Assembly (NCBI RefSeq): GCF_020447205.1
Contig: NZ_JAJAEL010000049.1
Location: 353,355-417,354 of the forward strand
Origin: Thalassolituus alkanivorans
GTDB lineage: Bacteria; Pseudomonadota; Gammaproteobacteria; Pseudomonadales; Oceanobacteraceae
Reading direction: 5' to 3'
DNA: 64,000 bases
Below the pieces are notes generated by a model. That model was given only the letters and a program-made list of their open reading frames with translations, had not been told where the DNA came from and did not search any database. Shown in pieces: positions 1-9,577 of this stretch. Position 1 is the stretch's first letter. Each line of letters starts with the position of its first letter. The position numbers and the translations under genes were made by a program.

Positions 1-849
1 TTTGTTCGCGTGGCCGTGAACGAGCCTTATCAGTATGATCAGCTGGTAAATGTTGAGCCTCTGTCCGTTAAAAAATTCAATAACATTGTGCGCCAGGCGT
101 ATGACTATTCCTGCGGCTCTGCTGCACTGACCACATTGCTCGACTTTTATTTGGGTCGTAACTTTCAGGAGCGTCAGGTGATGGAAGGCCTGCTTCGTTT
201 TGGCGAGACAGAGCGTATTGTTCAGCGTCGTGGCTTTTCCCTGCTGGATATGAAACGTCTGGTAACTGCGCTGGGACATCCGTCCGGTGGCTTTAAAGCA
301 GAAGCCAAAGATTTGCTGGAACTGGATCACCCGGCGATTGCCCCTATTGAATATGCTGGGTTTAAGCATTTTGTGGTTATTCGTGCTGTCTATGAAAACC
401 GCGTTTATCTGGCCGATCCTGCGTTGGGTAATATCAGTTTTACCCTTAGTCGGTTTTTGGAAATCTGGGACAATAACGTGCTGTTTATCGTTTTCCCTAA
501 CGGCCATAAACCAGCAAGCGGTCTGGAATTGCGCGAAGAAGATATGCGCTATGTTTCTGATTTTATTATCGCGGAAAACAGCTATAAAGAATTTCCGCTG
601 ATGGCCATGAAGTATGAAGATGCTATCGGTAATGAAATCGCATCAATGAGTAATAATGCTAAATCGTCATTTGTTCCTCAGCTGGACGCTAGCGGCAAAG
701 CCTTGCGTGACGAAGATGGCAATGTGAAGTATGAAATTAAGTTGGAAGATGCGGCTGACGGTGTGAGTTCGGATGAATTCAACGTCAGAGTCACAACCGA
801 TGATCCTAATGAACGCCTGGTTAAAGAACTGCGCTTCAGAAGAAAATAA
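1..849 (+). CDS. C39-family cysteine peptidase, FapD-like (5' end cut by window edge)
   Basis: Papain-like C39 peptidase, probably periplasmic. Numbering from the GTG at 10, I see Gln29-Cys35 in RQAYDYSCGSAAL, His120 in FKHFVVI and Asp136 in ADPALG, which form the family's catalytic set. The frame is open back to base 1, so the true start and any signal peptide lie upstream of the window. The core closely resembles FapD of the Pseudomonas functional-amyloid operon (same RQxYDYSCG and GFSLLDMKR blocks), but it has about 100 extra C-terminal residues rich in charged and polar amino acids. It is followed 27 bp later by a FapF-like barrel, so a role in processing or guiding an exported substrate is likely. 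A free-standing C39 peptidase of another pathway cannot be excluded. Confidence 0.85.
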   Translation, partial: FVRVAVNEPYQYDQLVNVEPLSVKKFNNIVRQAYDYSCGSAALTTLLDFYLGRNFQERQVMEGLLRFGETERIVQRRGFSLLDMKRLVTALGHPSGGFKAEAKDLLELDHPAIAPIEYAGFKHFVVIRAVYENRVYLADPALGNISFTLSRFLEIWDNNVLFIVFPNGHKPASGLELREEDMRYVSDFIIAENSYKEFPLMAMKYEDAIGNEIASMSNNAKSSFVPQLDASGKALRDEDGNVKYEIKLEDAADGVSSDEFNVRVTTDDPNERLVKELRFRRK

Positions 850-876
850 TAACGATACGGGATTTAAGGAAAATTC

Positions 877-1944
877 ATGTTTATTCGAACCACGCTGATC
901 TCGCTACCGCTGCTGCTTGCATGGGGGGCTAATGTTCACGCTGACCAGGCTCAAAATTTGTCAAAAGCCCGTGAGGCGTTGACCAAACAGGATAGCGATG
1001 CTGACACCGAAAAAGCACTGGAAGAAGTGTTTGAGGCGGCAGAGAAAAATTATTCTCTGCTGAAACGGGGGGGCGTGGCACTGAATTATAACTTCGATTA
1101 CAGCTACTATGGTGATCAGCGTATTGATCTGGTTATTGAACCCAATCTGGATTCGGAGGGGCAGCCGACAGGGTCGTCGTCGATCCGCAATGCGGATGTA
1201 TCACCAGTAGCAAGTCATACTTTTACCAACGCCTTTACCTTTGATTATGGTTTGTTCAATAACCTGACGCTGAGTGCCCGTCTGCCTCTGGTTGCCAAGT
1301 TTGAAACCGAAGATGAACTGACCGCTTATGCGCTGGGTGATATCAGTGGCTCGGTACGCTGGCAGCCTTATGAATACGTTCCGGGACAGATGAGTCAGAC
1401 TGTATTCGGCTCGCTGAAACTGAAAACCGGCGATAGCCCCTATGAGATTGATCTGGATAGAAACTTATCCAGTGGTTCGGGGACTTATAGTCTGAGTGGT
1501 GGTTTGAGCGTATCCAAGGTGCTCGATCCGGTTGTGCTGTTCGGATCGGGTAGCTACGGTTATAACATGCCGGAAAAAGGTCTGAATCAGGTACGTGGCA
1601 GCTCTATTCTGCAAGAGGTTCATCCGGGTAACAGCCTGTCATTCTCTATGGGTTTTGCGTACTCGCTTTCTTATGACGTGTCACTGAGTGCTTCTTTTCA
1701 GGGCTCATTTAACGATCGTACGCGCTTCCAGATATATACGCCGAGTACCGGAGAAACTCAGAGCTCTATTTCTGGCAGTCAGATGAGCGGCATTATGAAC
1801 TTTGCGCTGGGTGTTCGTGTTTCACCTAAAACCATTGCCAATATCAACGTTGGTTTTGGTATGACGGAATTATCTCCCGACATTATCCTTGGATTATCGT
1901 TACCGATCGACATTGAGGGTGTGAAACCTTCGTCCGGTAGCTAA
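877..1944 (+). CDS. Outer-membrane beta-barrel, FapF-like secretion pore
   Basis: 355 residues with a Sec signal peptide (about 1-22, ending VHA). A predicted helical, charged stretch (about 25-65, KAREALTKQD...EEVFEAAEK) is followed by alternating aromatic/polar strands to the end. The order helical plug then barrel matches FapF, the trimeric outer-membrane pore that secretes Fap amyloid. The stretches resembling VKTFDPAVLFGSVSY and GDINFG-type turns in FapF are recognisable (here VSKVLDPVVLFGSGSY and LGDISGSVRW). FapF is somewhat longer (about 430 residues). It follows the FapD-like peptidase and precedes a FadL-family barrel in the same direction. Family similarity is from memory; the function is inferred. 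Confidence 0.75.
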   Translation: MFIRTTLISLPLLLAWGANVHADQAQNLSKAREALTKQDSDADTEKALEEVFEAAEKNYSLLKRGGVALNYNFDYSYYGDQRIDLVIEPNLDSEGQPTGSSSIRNADVSPVASHTFTNAFTFDYGLFNNLTLSARLPLVAKFETEDELTAYALGDISGSVRWQPYEYVPGQMSQTVFGSLKLKTGDSPYEIDLDRNLSSGSGTYSLSGGLSVSKVLDPVVLFGSGSYGYNMPEKGLNQVRGSSILQEVHPGNSLSFSMGFAYSLSYDVSLSASFQGSFNDRTRFQIYTPSTGETQSSISGSQMSGIMNFALGVRVSPKTIANINVGFGMTELSPDIILGLSLPIDIEGVKPSSGS

Positions 1945-1995
1945 TAGGCTATGGCTTCTATAACGATAAAAATAACAGGGTTTCGGCGAAGCATT

Positions 1996-3648
1996 ATGCG
2001 CATTCTTTTCCTATTCATTTTTCTGGTGCCAGGGTTGGCCAGTGCACAGTTGGCTCAAAACCTGTTTCTGGATACCAAAGCTATGTCGCTGGGTAATGCT
2101 GTTACAGCAGACCCGGTCGGGATTATGGATATTCATTTTAATCCGGCGGGTCTTACCAAGCTTGAAGGCCGGCAGATCCAGATTCAGTTGATGAATATTT
2201 TGCTCTCATCTGAGGCAACGTTCACCTTACCTGACGAAGCCAGAGGGGATGACTATGATCCGGGGCTGCTGGATATTCGCAAGGATCCGATCCTGGGCAG
2301 TGATGGTCGTGCTGAAAGTCATGCGACGGCGGCGGCCTATATTCCAGGCATTGGCCTTATGCCAATGACATTGCCAGTACTGACACTGCCGACCGGCGGT
2401 GTGTCCATTCAGCCGCCCGGTTCAAAGTTTACCTTTGCCAATGCGGTGTATGCACCAATGGCTGCAGGCTTTGCCAAAGACGATAACGACCCGGGTCGTT
2501 ATCAGGCCAAACAGGTTGCTTTGCAGCGTTTTACCTATTTGTCACCTTCTTTTGGCTATAAGGTAACCGATGAGTTTTCGGTCGGTGCCAGTTTCCTTTT
2601 TTCTCACCAGGCTGTTGCGGTTGTTCAGGATATTCGTGCGCCAAGTGTTCTGATTGGTGTATTGGAGCAATTACAGACAGCCTTTGGTTGTTTTGATAGT
2701 GACGGTAATCCAACAGGTAATGATCCTCTGGCGCCACTGATCACACTCTGTGGTGGTAAGGTTGGACCTTATGAAGATGTCGGTACACTGAAAATTATCA
2801 CGGAAGAAAGTCTCTCTCCATCATTCAACCTTGGCTTTTTATGGGAGCCGGCTGATTGGGTTGCCTTTGGTGTTGGCTATCAGAGTGAAGCTGTATCGCG
2901 TCTGAAAGGTACTTATGATCTTGAGTACACTGACGAGTTTGCTAATTTCTTCCGCACTTTCCGTTCATCCATTATTGGTGCGATTGGCGGCGCCATCTTC
3001 TCGTTACCAACCGGTGTGAAAAAAGAGAGTGGTCAGGTTTCTACTGAGTTGACGTATCCGCAGCACTTTCAGACTGGTGTTAAATTACGTTTCCTGGATA
3101 AATACCAGTTAAACATGGATGCCGGCTGGACTGATTACGATAAGTGGGATGCGCTTAAATTTGATTTTGATCGTCAGGTGAGCTTTCTCAGTACGGCTAA
3201 AACCCTGGCGCCGACATTGGTTAGCGATACTTCTTTACGCCAGCCGCTGAACTATAAGAGCGTCTGGAGTTTTGGTTTCGGTATGCAGTACGACCTGAAT
3301 TCTCGTATCAAGCTGCGCTTGGGTTATGAGCCGCGTAAAAGCTCAATTCCGGATGACGCGCGCAGCATTCAGGCGCCGCTGGGTTTTGCCAAGCTGTACA
3401 GTGTAGGCATGGGCTATCAGTGGGATCTGGATACGGTAGTGGATTTGTCACTGAGTTTCATGCAGTCTAAAGAAACCATTCTCGCTGACCCTCAGGATGC
3501 TGAGTCTACCGGCGAATACCCTAATTCAAGTGATGCCATTAACCGTAACTGTCTGACATGTACCGTAACCAACCCTTATCCGGGTCTGGATGTAGACACC
3601 AAGCTGACCATCGGTGCAGCAGGTATCAGCTTCCGTACCAAATTCTGA
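1996..3648 (+). CDS. FadL/OmpP1-family outer-membrane transport protein
   Basis: About 550 residues. The family takes up hydrophobic compounds such as long-chain fatty acids across the outer membrane. The diagnostic N-terminal block with NPAG (HFNPAGLTKLEG) follows the mature N-terminus, where FadL proteins carry the conserved hatch motif, and the rest is barrel-like. I chose ATG 1996 because it gives a clean signal peptide (MRILFLFIFLVPGLASA); the in-frame ATG at 1951 would add 15 residues that spoil it. It is longer than E. coli FadL (446 residues), with extra loops around residues 60-150 and 230-260. It sits third in the operon after the C39 peptidase and FapF-like pore, so it may serve that system rather than fatty-acid uptake. 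Confidence 0.8.
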   Translation: MRILFLFIFLVPGLASAQLAQNLFLDTKAMSLGNAVTADPVGIMDIHFNPAGLTKLEGRQIQIQLMNILLSSEATFTLPDEARGDDYDPGLLDIRKDPILGSDGRAESHATAAAYIPGIGLMPMTLPVLTLPTGGVSIQPPGSKFTFANAVYAPMAAGFAKDDNDPGRYQAKQVALQRFTYLSPSFGYKVTDEFSVGASFLFSHQAVAVVQDIRAPSVLIGVLEQLQTAFGCFDSDGNPTGNDPLAPLITLCGGKVGPYEDVGTLKIITEESLSPSFNLGFLWEPADWVAFGVGYQSEAVSRLKGTYDLEYTDEFANFFRTFRSSIIGAIGGAIFSLPTGVKKESGQVSTELTYPQHFQTGVKLRFLDKYQLNMDAGWTDYDKWDALKFDFDRQVSFLSTAKTLAPTLVSDTSLRQPLNYKSVWSFGFGMQYDLNSRIKLRLGYEPRKSSIPDDARSIQAPLGFAKLYSVGMGYQWDLDTVVDLSLSFMQSKETILADPQDAESTGEYPNSSDAINRNCLTCTVTNPYPGLDVDTKLTIGAAGISFRTKF

Positions 3649-4445
3649 TTCTGCTCTGCTTGGCTCTGGCATTTCCTGCCGGGGCTGAGCAGGAGTATTT
3701 CACCTGGGTGGATGAGCAGGGGCGCATCCATAACAGCATTAAACCTCCTTCTGAAAAACCTGAAAATATTCCGCAGGCAAGTAATGCGCAGGAAAGTGAT
3801 TTTTTGACGGAAGAAGAATTTCAGGAAAAACTGGCAAAAGATAACGCCGATAATCCTCCTTTTTATACCTGGATTGATGCGCAGGGGCGTCTGCAAAGTC
3901 AGGAAATTCCTCAGGTTAATATCGAGGTTGAGGAGCTTACTCAGTTGCAGGCGGCGGATCATTCACTGCTGCCGCCACTGCGTGTAGCCGCTGAGATAAG
4001 GGATGCCGGTTGCTGTGCACGATATACTCATCTGTTTAAAGAAACGATTCCGGAATATGATTCGGTTGTTTTTTCACAGCCACAAATGTCGGTTCCTTTC
4101 AAAACCCGCTCAGGCGATAAGCCTGCATGGTATTTTCGCCTGACAGGCAGTAATGGTGCCGCACGCCGCGCGCTGAATCTGTATTTGCGTGGAACCGATG
4201 AGCCAGAGAAGGGAGCTGCTACGGTTGCGCTTATCGCATTGAATAAGCAGCTCCAGCCGTTGTATTTTATTCCGCAGCTGATTACTCAAAGTTATCTGTC
4301 TACCTGGCGTTCTGAGGCTTACCGGGAAAGTCTGGTCAGTATTCTTGATGCTGAAGTTTCCGCATTCATTATTTATTTTCCTGAATCCGTGCCAGCTTCC
4401 GCTTCGCTGCAGGTAGAATGGATGCATGGAAAAACATCAGATTAA
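3558..4445 (+). CDS. Exported DUF4124-domain protein, possibly MalM-like C-terminus
   Basis: Periplasmic protein with a hydrophobic signal core (ILILLCLALAFPAGA) and two DUF4124-type repeats, YFTWVDEQGRIHNS and FYTWIDAQGRLQS, about 50 residues apart. The C-terminal half (from about residue 150) is beta-rich with an adjacent Cys pair (AGCCARYTH) and recalls MalM-type periplasmic proteins, but I am unsure of that. The only ATG (3558) lies inside the preceding gene and puts 28 residues before the signal core. Translation may instead begin at a non-ATG codon near 3645-3660, overlapping the TGA at 3646-3648. The next gene starts 20 bp inside this one, indicating a coupled operon. No specific function can be assigned. 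Confidence 0.7.
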   Translation: MYRNQPLSGSGCRHQADHRCSRYQLPYQILILLCLALAFPAGAEQEYFTWVDEQGRIHNSIKPPSEKPENIPQASNAQESDFLTEEEFQEKLAKDNADNPPFYTWIDAQGRLQSQEIPQVNIEVEELTQLQAADHSLLPPLRVAAEIRDAGCCARYTHLFKETIPEYDSVVFSQPQMSVPFKTRSGDKPAWYFRLTGSNGAARRALNLYLRGTDEPEKGAATVALIALNKQLQPLYFIPQLITQSYLSTWRSEAYRESLVSILDAEVSAFIIYFPESVPASASLQVEWMHGKTSD

Positions 4446-5274
4446 TTGCCGTACTGCAGGCTGCGAGCAACATGCGCTTCTGCTTCAGTATCCGTCTTTA
4501 CGCGAAGCTTCTGCGCCGCGCCGTTTATTGCTGCTTCACGGCGCCGGTGTGCCGGGCGAAGTGACCTGGACCTATGTCGCGAATTACCTCCACGAATGGG
4601 ATGAGATTCTAATACCGGACTTTGCCGGTATGGGGCGTTCCCGGTTTCTCGTGGATACCCCGCCGCGTCTGAGTGATTATGTGCTTCAGATTCGCGAGTT
4701 GTGTGAGGCGCTCGACTGGACGGAATTTGATATCGCCGGCTATTCCTTTGGCGGCATGGTTGCCGTGCGTTATCTGCAGCAGTATGGTTCGCGGGGCTTA
4801 TGTTTTTTGCTGGAGCCGGCGATGCTGTTTTCGGCTGACTGCGGCAAAATACGGCAGAAAGCGGATGATTATCTGACCGTTGCCGACCGGGTTGAACAGA
4901 ATCCGCAGGATGCGGAGGCCTATTTCACTTTTCTGGATTCGGTATCTCCGCAACGTACGCGAAATGACAAAGTTGACCGGCTGACGATTGCGCGCTTACA
5001 GGAAAATGCTCAGGGCTTTGCCCAGGCATTGCGTGCGGTCAGTCAGATGTTGCTGGACGACTGCGCAACTTACGCGGGCTGGATCGCACCCTGGCCGGGC
5101 ATCAGTTTTGTCGGTGGATTGAGCCATGCGACCATGCTTGGCCGTCATCGTTTGCTGGCAGAGCAAAGTGCCGACTGGCAATACCATGTGGTGGATAATT
5201 CTGATCACAGCCTGGTGTTTACCAAGCCGCGCACCATTGCCAAAGTGATGAATGAGCGTCGCCAGCGGGGCTGA
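4426..5274 (+). CDS. Alpha/beta-fold hydrolase
   Basis: 282 residues, cytoplasmic (no signal peptide). Typical alpha/beta hydrolase layout: oxyanion strand LLLLHGAG (34-41), nucleophile elbow GYSFGG with Ser107, acidic residue region around 225, and catalytic His261 in DNSDHSLVF. The substrate is unknown; the fold covers esterases, lipases and thioesterases. It starts within the end of the DUF4124 gene and is the last gene of the left-hand envelope operon, ending only 15 bp from the convergent ppsR. The operon context suggests a role linked to the upstream export genes, but nothing in the sequence shows it. Confidence 0.85.
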   Translation: MEKHQINCRTAGCEQHALLLQYPSLREASAPRRLLLLHGAGVPGEVTWTYVANYLHEWDEILIPDFAGMGRSRFLVDTPPRLSDYVLQIRELCEALDWTEFDIAGYSFGGMVAVRYLQQYGSRGLCFLLEPAMLFSADCGKIRQKADDYLTVADRVEQNPQDAEAYFTFLDSVSPQRTRNDKVDRLTIARLQENAQGFAQALRAVSQMLLDDCATYAGWIAPWPGISFVGGLSHATMLGRHRLLAEQSADWQYHVVDNSDHSLVFTKPRTIAKVMNERRQRG

Positions 5275-5289
5275 CGACGCATATTTTGC

Positions 5290-6111
5290 TTAGCTCTGCA
5301 GGCGACGCTGCAGGCCGGTCTCTGCCATGATGCGGGTCGAAATTTCCTCGATTGAACGGTCGGTGGTGCTCAGAAACGGAATCTGCTCGCGCTGATACAG
5401 CATCTCAACTTCATCAATTTCGTGATAGCACTGCTTAAGTGACGCGTAACGGCTGTTGGCGCGGCGTTCATTGCGGATGGCGGCCAGTCGGTCCGGGTCG
5501 ATGGTCAGGCCAAACAGTTTGTGGCGGTGTTGTTCCAGGCTGTTGGGCAATTTCAGGTCGGCCATATCTTCTTCGGTCAGCGGATAGTTTGCCGCTTTAA
5601 TGCCAAACTGCATCGCCAGATACAGGCAGGTTGGCGTTTTACCTGAGCGTGATACGCCCACCAGAATAATGTCGGCTTCGGCATATTGGCGGGTGCGGGC
5701 GCCGTCGTCGTTATCCAGGGCAAAGTTTACCGCATCGATGCGCGCCAGATAGCTGGTGCTGGTTGTGGGTGAGTGGGATTTACCCACACTGTAGGAGGAT
5801 TCAACCTGCAGTTCCGCTTCCAGTGGCGCGAGGAAGGCGGCAAAAATATCGATCTTCAGGGCGTTGGCTGAGTCGATAATAGTGCGTATTTTTTTATCGA
5901 CAATGGTGTCGAACACAATGGCCGGAGCGCCGCTGTTTTCCGCTGCCAGGTTAATTTTGGCTACGGCTTTCTCAGCCTTCTCGATTGAATCGATATACGG
6001 CAGGGTGATGCGTTCAAATTCAATGGCTTCAAACTGAGCCAACAGACTGTTGCCCAGCGTTTCGGCGGTAATGCCGGTGCCGTCGGAGATAAAATAGGCG
6101 GTTCGCTTCAT
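5290..6111 (-). CDS. ppsR: PEP synthetase regulatory protein (bifunctional kinase/pyrophosphorylase)
   Basis: Controls PEP synthase by ADP-dependent phosphorylation and phosphate-dependent dephosphorylation of a threonine near the catalytic His. 273 residues, the usual length. It begins [18 protein letters not shown], the conserved N-terminus, and carries the P-loop GVSRSGKTP at about 152-160. An upstream in-frame ATG (6219) would add 36 unrelated residues and run into the ppsA leader, so the start at 6111 is preferred. It is transcribed divergently from ppsA, its target, an arrangement common in gammaproteobacteria. Confidence 0.95.
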   Translation of the reverse strand: MKRTAYFISDGTGITAETLGNSLLAQFEAIEFERITLPYIDSIEKAEKAVAKINLAAENSGAPAIVFDTIVDKKIRTIIDSANALKIDIFAAFLAPLEAELQVESSYSVGKSHSPTTSTSYLARIDAVNFALDNDDGARTRQYAEADIILVGVSRSGKTPTCLYLAMQFGIKAANYPLTEEDMADLKLPNSLEQHRHKLFGLTIDPDRLAAIRNERRANSRYASLKQCYHEIDEVEMLYQREQIPFLSTTDRSIEEISTRIMAETGLQRRLQS

Positions 6112-6222
6112 GTGGAAATTTGTTCCCTCTGCCCTTAGTATTACGCAGCCGTTCGCCGCAGCAGGCGATTTTAGGTGATTATGTCCTGTGTGGCGAGACA
6201 GAACACAGGCGTTGGACATTAC

Positions 6223-6227
6223 AGGAG
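6223..6227 (+). promoter_or_regulatory. Ribosome binding site that sets the ppsA TTG start
   Basis: AGGAG seven bases before TTG 6235. No comparable site precedes the ATG at 6175, so the TTG is the likely start of ppsA. Confidence 0.75.
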
Positions 6228-6234
6228 AAAGACG

Positions 6235-8604
6235 TTGACAGATTACGTACTCTGGTTTGATCAGGTATCCATGGGCGATGTCGAGCGGGTAGGTGGTAAA
6301 AATGCCTCGCTCGGTGAAATGATCAGCAACCTGACCAGCGCCGGAGTTTCCGTGCCCAACGGCTTCGCCACCACCGCCGACGCCTACCGCGAATTCTTAA
6401 GTTACGAAGGTCTCGACAGCCGCATTCAGCAGGCGCTGGATGATCTGAACGTCGATGATATCCGTGCCCTGACCGAAACCGGCGCCAAAATCCGTAACTG
6501 GATTCTGGACGCACCACTGCCACCGCAGCTGGAAGCCGATGTCCGTACCGCTTTCGCCAAACTGCAGGAAGGCAATGAGGCAATGGCGGTTGCCGTACGT
6601 TCTTCCGCAACCGCAGAAGATTTACCCGATGCATCCTTTGCCGGTCAGCAGGAAACCCACCTGAATATCGTCGGTATTGATAACGTCCTGCATGCCATCC
6701 GTGATGTGTTCGCCTCTTTATTCAATGACCGCGCAATTGCCTACCGTGATCATCAGGGCTTCGACCACCATAAGGTGGCACTGTCGGCCGGCATTCAGCG
6801 CATGGTGCGCTCTGAAACAGCCTCCAGCGGTGTGATGTTTACCCTGGATACTGAATCCGGCTTCGATCAGGTAGTGTTTGTCACCTCGTCCTATGGCCTG
6901 GGCGAAACCGTGGTGCAGGGTGCAGTTAATCCGGATGAATTCTACGTTCACAAGAACAACCTGGCGGCCGGACGCCCGGCAATTCTGCGCCGTAACCTCG
7001 GCGCTAAAGCCATTAAGATGGTGTACAACAAAGAAGCCGCCGTTGGTAAGTCGGTAGAAACCCAGCGTGTTGACCGTGAGCTGCGCCAGGTCTTTTCGGT
7101 AACCGACGCCGAGGTCGAAAATCTTGCCCGTCAGGCAATGATTATTGAAAAGCACTACGGCCGTCCGATGGATATCGAATGGGCCAAAGATGGCGATGAC
7201 CAGCAGCTCTACATCGTTCAGGCCCGTCCTGAAACCGTGAAGAGCCGCGCCAGCAAAAACGTGATGGAGCGTTACCTGCTGAAAGAAACCGGCAACGTGC
7301 TGGTTGAAGGCCGTTCCATTGGCCACCGCATCGGTAAAGGTAAAGTACGCGTCATTAAAAGCATCGATCAGATGGATCAGGTGCAGGAAGGTGATGTACT
7401 GGTTGCCGATATGACCGACCCGGACTGGGAACCGGTAATGAAACGCTCGGCGGCTATCGTAACCAACCGTGGTGGCCGCACCTGTCACGCCGCGATCATT
7501 GCGCGCGAACTGGGTATTCCGGCGGTGGTTGGCTGCGAAGATGCCACCTCCAAGCTGCAGGATGGCCAGGATGTTACCGTTTCCTGTGCGGAAGGCGACA
7601 CCGGCTTTGTTTACGAAGGTGCTCTGGATTTTGATATCCGCACCAACAGCGTCGATCAGATGCCGGATTTGCCATTCAAAATCATGATGAACGTCGGCAA
7701 CCCGGATCGTGCCTTCGACTTCCAGGGCCTGCCGAATGCCGGTGTGGGTCTGGCGCGTCTCGAATTTATTATTAACCGTATGATCGGTGTACACCCGAAG
7801 GCCTTGCTGAATTTCGACAATCTGCCGGAAGAAGTGAAGCCTACCGTTGAGCGCCGCATTTCCGGTTATGCCGGCCCGGTGGATTTCTACGTTGAAAAAC
7901 TGGTGGAAGGTATTTCAACGCTGGCGGCGGCATTCTGGCCTAAGCGCGTGATCGTGCGTCTGTCTGACTTCAAATCCAACGAATACGCCAACCTGATTGG
8001 CGGCCGCCTGTACGAGCCAGAAGAAGAAAACCCGATGCTGGGCTTCCGTGGTGCGTCACGCTACATCTCGAAAAACTTCCGTGACTGTTTCGAGCTTGAG
8101 TGCCGGGCGATGAAAAAAGTCCGTAACGAAATGGGCTTCACCAATGTCGAGATCATGGTGCCCTTCGTGCGCACCGTAGGCGAAGCCGAGCAGGTTGTTA
8201 ACCTGCTGGAAGAAAACGGCCTGAAGCGCGGTGAAAATGATCTGAAGCTGATCATGATGTGCGAGCTGCCAGCCAACGCTATTCTGGCCGAGCAGTTCCT
8301 TGAGTTCTTTGATGGTTTCTCTGTCGGCTCCAACGACCTGACTCAGTTAACCCTGGGTCTGGACCGTGACTCCGGCATCATTGCGCACCTGTTCGATGAG
8401 CGTAACGAAGCCATTCTGGCACTGCTGGAAAATGCCATTAACGCCTGTAAGAAAGCCGGTAAATACATCGGTATCTGTGGTCAGGGGCCATCGGATCATC
8501 CGGACTTTGCCAAGTGGCTGATGGAGCATGGCATCGACAGCGTGTCACTGAACCCGGATTCCGTGCTGGATACCTGGTTCTTCCTGGCGGACAAAAATTC
8601 CTGA
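6235..8604 (+). CDS. ppsA: Phosphoenolpyruvate synthase
   Basis: Converts pyruvate, ATP and water to PEP, AMP and phosphate, the entry to gluconeogenesis from three-carbon acids. 789 residues from TTG 6235 (E. coli 792). The start is decided by an AGGAG at 6223-6227, seven bases ahead of the TTG, and by the conserved N-terminus TDYVLWFDQ. An ATG at 6175 would add 20 residues and has no ribosome site. Domains: N-terminal ATP-binding (about 1-340), phosphohistidine swivel with His418 in GGRTCHAAI, and C-terminal PEP-binding barrel with Cys748 in CGQGPSDHP. It directly abuts the next gene (TGA then ATG). Fits with the propionate and fatty-acid genes nearby, which feed carbon into gluconeogenesis. 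Confidence 0.97.
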   Translation: MTDYVLWFDQVSMGDVERVGGKNASLGEMISNLTSAGVSVPNGFATTADAYREFLSYEGLDSRIQQALDDLNVDDIRALTETGAKIRNWILDAPLPPQLEADVRTAFAKLQEGNEAMAVAVRSSATAEDLPDASFAGQQETHLNIVGIDNVLHAIRDVFASLFNDRAIAYRDHQGFDHHKVALSAGIQRMVRSETASSGVMFTLDTESGFDQVVFVTSSYGLGETVVQGAVNPDEFYVHKNNLAAGRPAILRRNLGAKAIKMVYNKEAAVGKSVETQRVDRELRQVFSVTDAEVENLARQAMIIEKHYGRPMDIEWAKDGDDQQLYIVQARPETVKSRASKNVMERYLLKETGNVLVEGRSIGHRIGKGKVRVIKSIDQMDQVQEGDVLVADMTDPDWEPVMKRSAAIVTNRGGRTCHAAIIARELGIPAVVGCEDATSKLQDGQDVTVSCAEGDTGFVYEGALDFDIRTNSVDQMPDLPFKIMMNVGNPDRAFDFQGLPNAGVGLARLEFIINRMIGVHPKALLNFDNLPEEVKPTVERRISGYAGPVDFYVEKLVEGISTLAAAFWPKRVIVRLSDFKSNEYANLIGGRLYEPEEENPMLGFRGASRYISKNFRDCFELECRAMKKVRNEMGFTNVEIMVPFVRTVGEAEQVVNLLEENGLKRGENDLKLIMMCELPANAILAEQFLEFFDGFSVGSNDLTQLTLGLDRDSGIIAHLFDERNEAILALLENAINACKKAGKYIGICGQGPSDHPDFAKWLMEHGIDSVSLNPDSVLDTWFFLADKNS

Positions 8605-9576
8605 ATGAAAAGCAGCAGTGAATTATTTCCGGTGAGCCTGCTCAGAGCGGATGTTCTGGGCGATCTCACCGAAGACGTTTATCTGGTAAAACACAACCGC
8701 GATCCGGACCGCAGCGTCCAGATCGCGGTTTCGCATCTTGGCCTGCGCTCCCGTGGCGGACACAGTGGCCAGCCACTGATTCTGCTGCATGGCAGCTTTA
8801 CCAATCGCGGCTTCTGGCTGTCCGATAAGGGGGAAGGGCTGGCGCGCTATCTGCTCGAACAGGGGTTTGATGTCTGGCTGATGGAGCAGCGTGGCCATGG
8901 CCTGTCACCGCGCAACCACGATTATGTGCGCAATACGCTGGAGCGTTATGTGCTCAGCGATATTCCGGCGGTGAACGATTTTGTGCACGAACAGAGCGGG
9001 CAGAAGCCGGTCTGGATCGGTCATTCGCTGGGCGGTGTGATTATTTCCAGCAGCGTGGCTGCCGGTCGCCTGCATGCGGATAACAGTCGCGCCATGGTGC
9101 TGCTGGGCACTCAGGTGGTGCGCCGGCCCTGGTACCTGTGGCTGCCACTCACCAGTCTGGTGCTGCGCGTGCTGGTAAAAAGCAAGGCTGAGCTGGATGG
9201 TCGTAAGCTGGGCATCGGTCCGGAAAATGAGCCGGCCGGTCTGGTGAATGAATATCTGGCGCGTCACAGCCTGTTTGGCCGCTGGCAGATCCGCAGTGAA
9301 AAGCTCAGGCTGCTGCCAGCCTGGAAGCAGGGGGCTGATCTGCCGTTGCTGGCGGTTGCCGCCGCGGCAGATAAATCCGACCCGGCGAAAGCCTGTCTGC
9401 GCTTTGCGTCCCTGTATGGCGGGACGCAGAAAGACAATCTGTTGCTGGGCAAAGCTGAAGGTTTCAGTCGCGATTATGGCCATGTCGATATGGTGGTCAG
9501 CAAAGAGGCGGCGACGGAAGTCTGGCCGCGTATTCAGCGCTGGCTGAGTCAGCTTGGTCAACAGGCTGGCGCCTGA
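8605..9576 (+). CDS. Alpha/beta-fold hydrolase/acyltransferase-like protein
   Basis: 323 residues. The oxyanion block LILLHGSF (58-65), nucleophile elbow GHSLGG with Ser141, and catalytic His293 in DYGHVDMVV are all present. The MEQRGHGLSPR block after the third strand is like lipase/lysophospholipase relatives. No signal peptide. Its ATG follows the ppsA stop codon with no gap, so it is almost certainly co-transcribed and perhaps translationally coupled. Two bases separate it from the downstream Rossmann-fold gene. The substrate is unknown. Confidence 0.85.
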   Translation: MKSSSELFPVSLLRADVLGDLTEDVYLVKHNRDPDRSVQIAVSHLGLRSRGGHSGQPLILLHGSFTNRGFWLSDKGEGLARYLLEQGFDVWLMEQRGHGLSPRNHDYVRNTLERYVLSDIPAVNDFVHEQSGQKPVWIGHSLGGVIISSSVAAGRLHADNSRAMVLLGTQVVRRPWYLWLPLTSLVLRVLVKSKAELDGRKLGIGPENEPAGLVNEYLARHSLFGRWQIRSEKLRLLPAWKQGADLPLLAVAAAADKSDPAKACLRFASLYGGTQKDNLLLGKAEGFSRDYGHVDMVVSKEAATEVWPRIQRWLSQLGQQAGA

Positions 9577-9577
9577 G

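Noticed and set aside
6718..7794. 358-codon minus-strand frame inside ppsA
   Set aside because: Shadow of ppsA; no motif or start signal.
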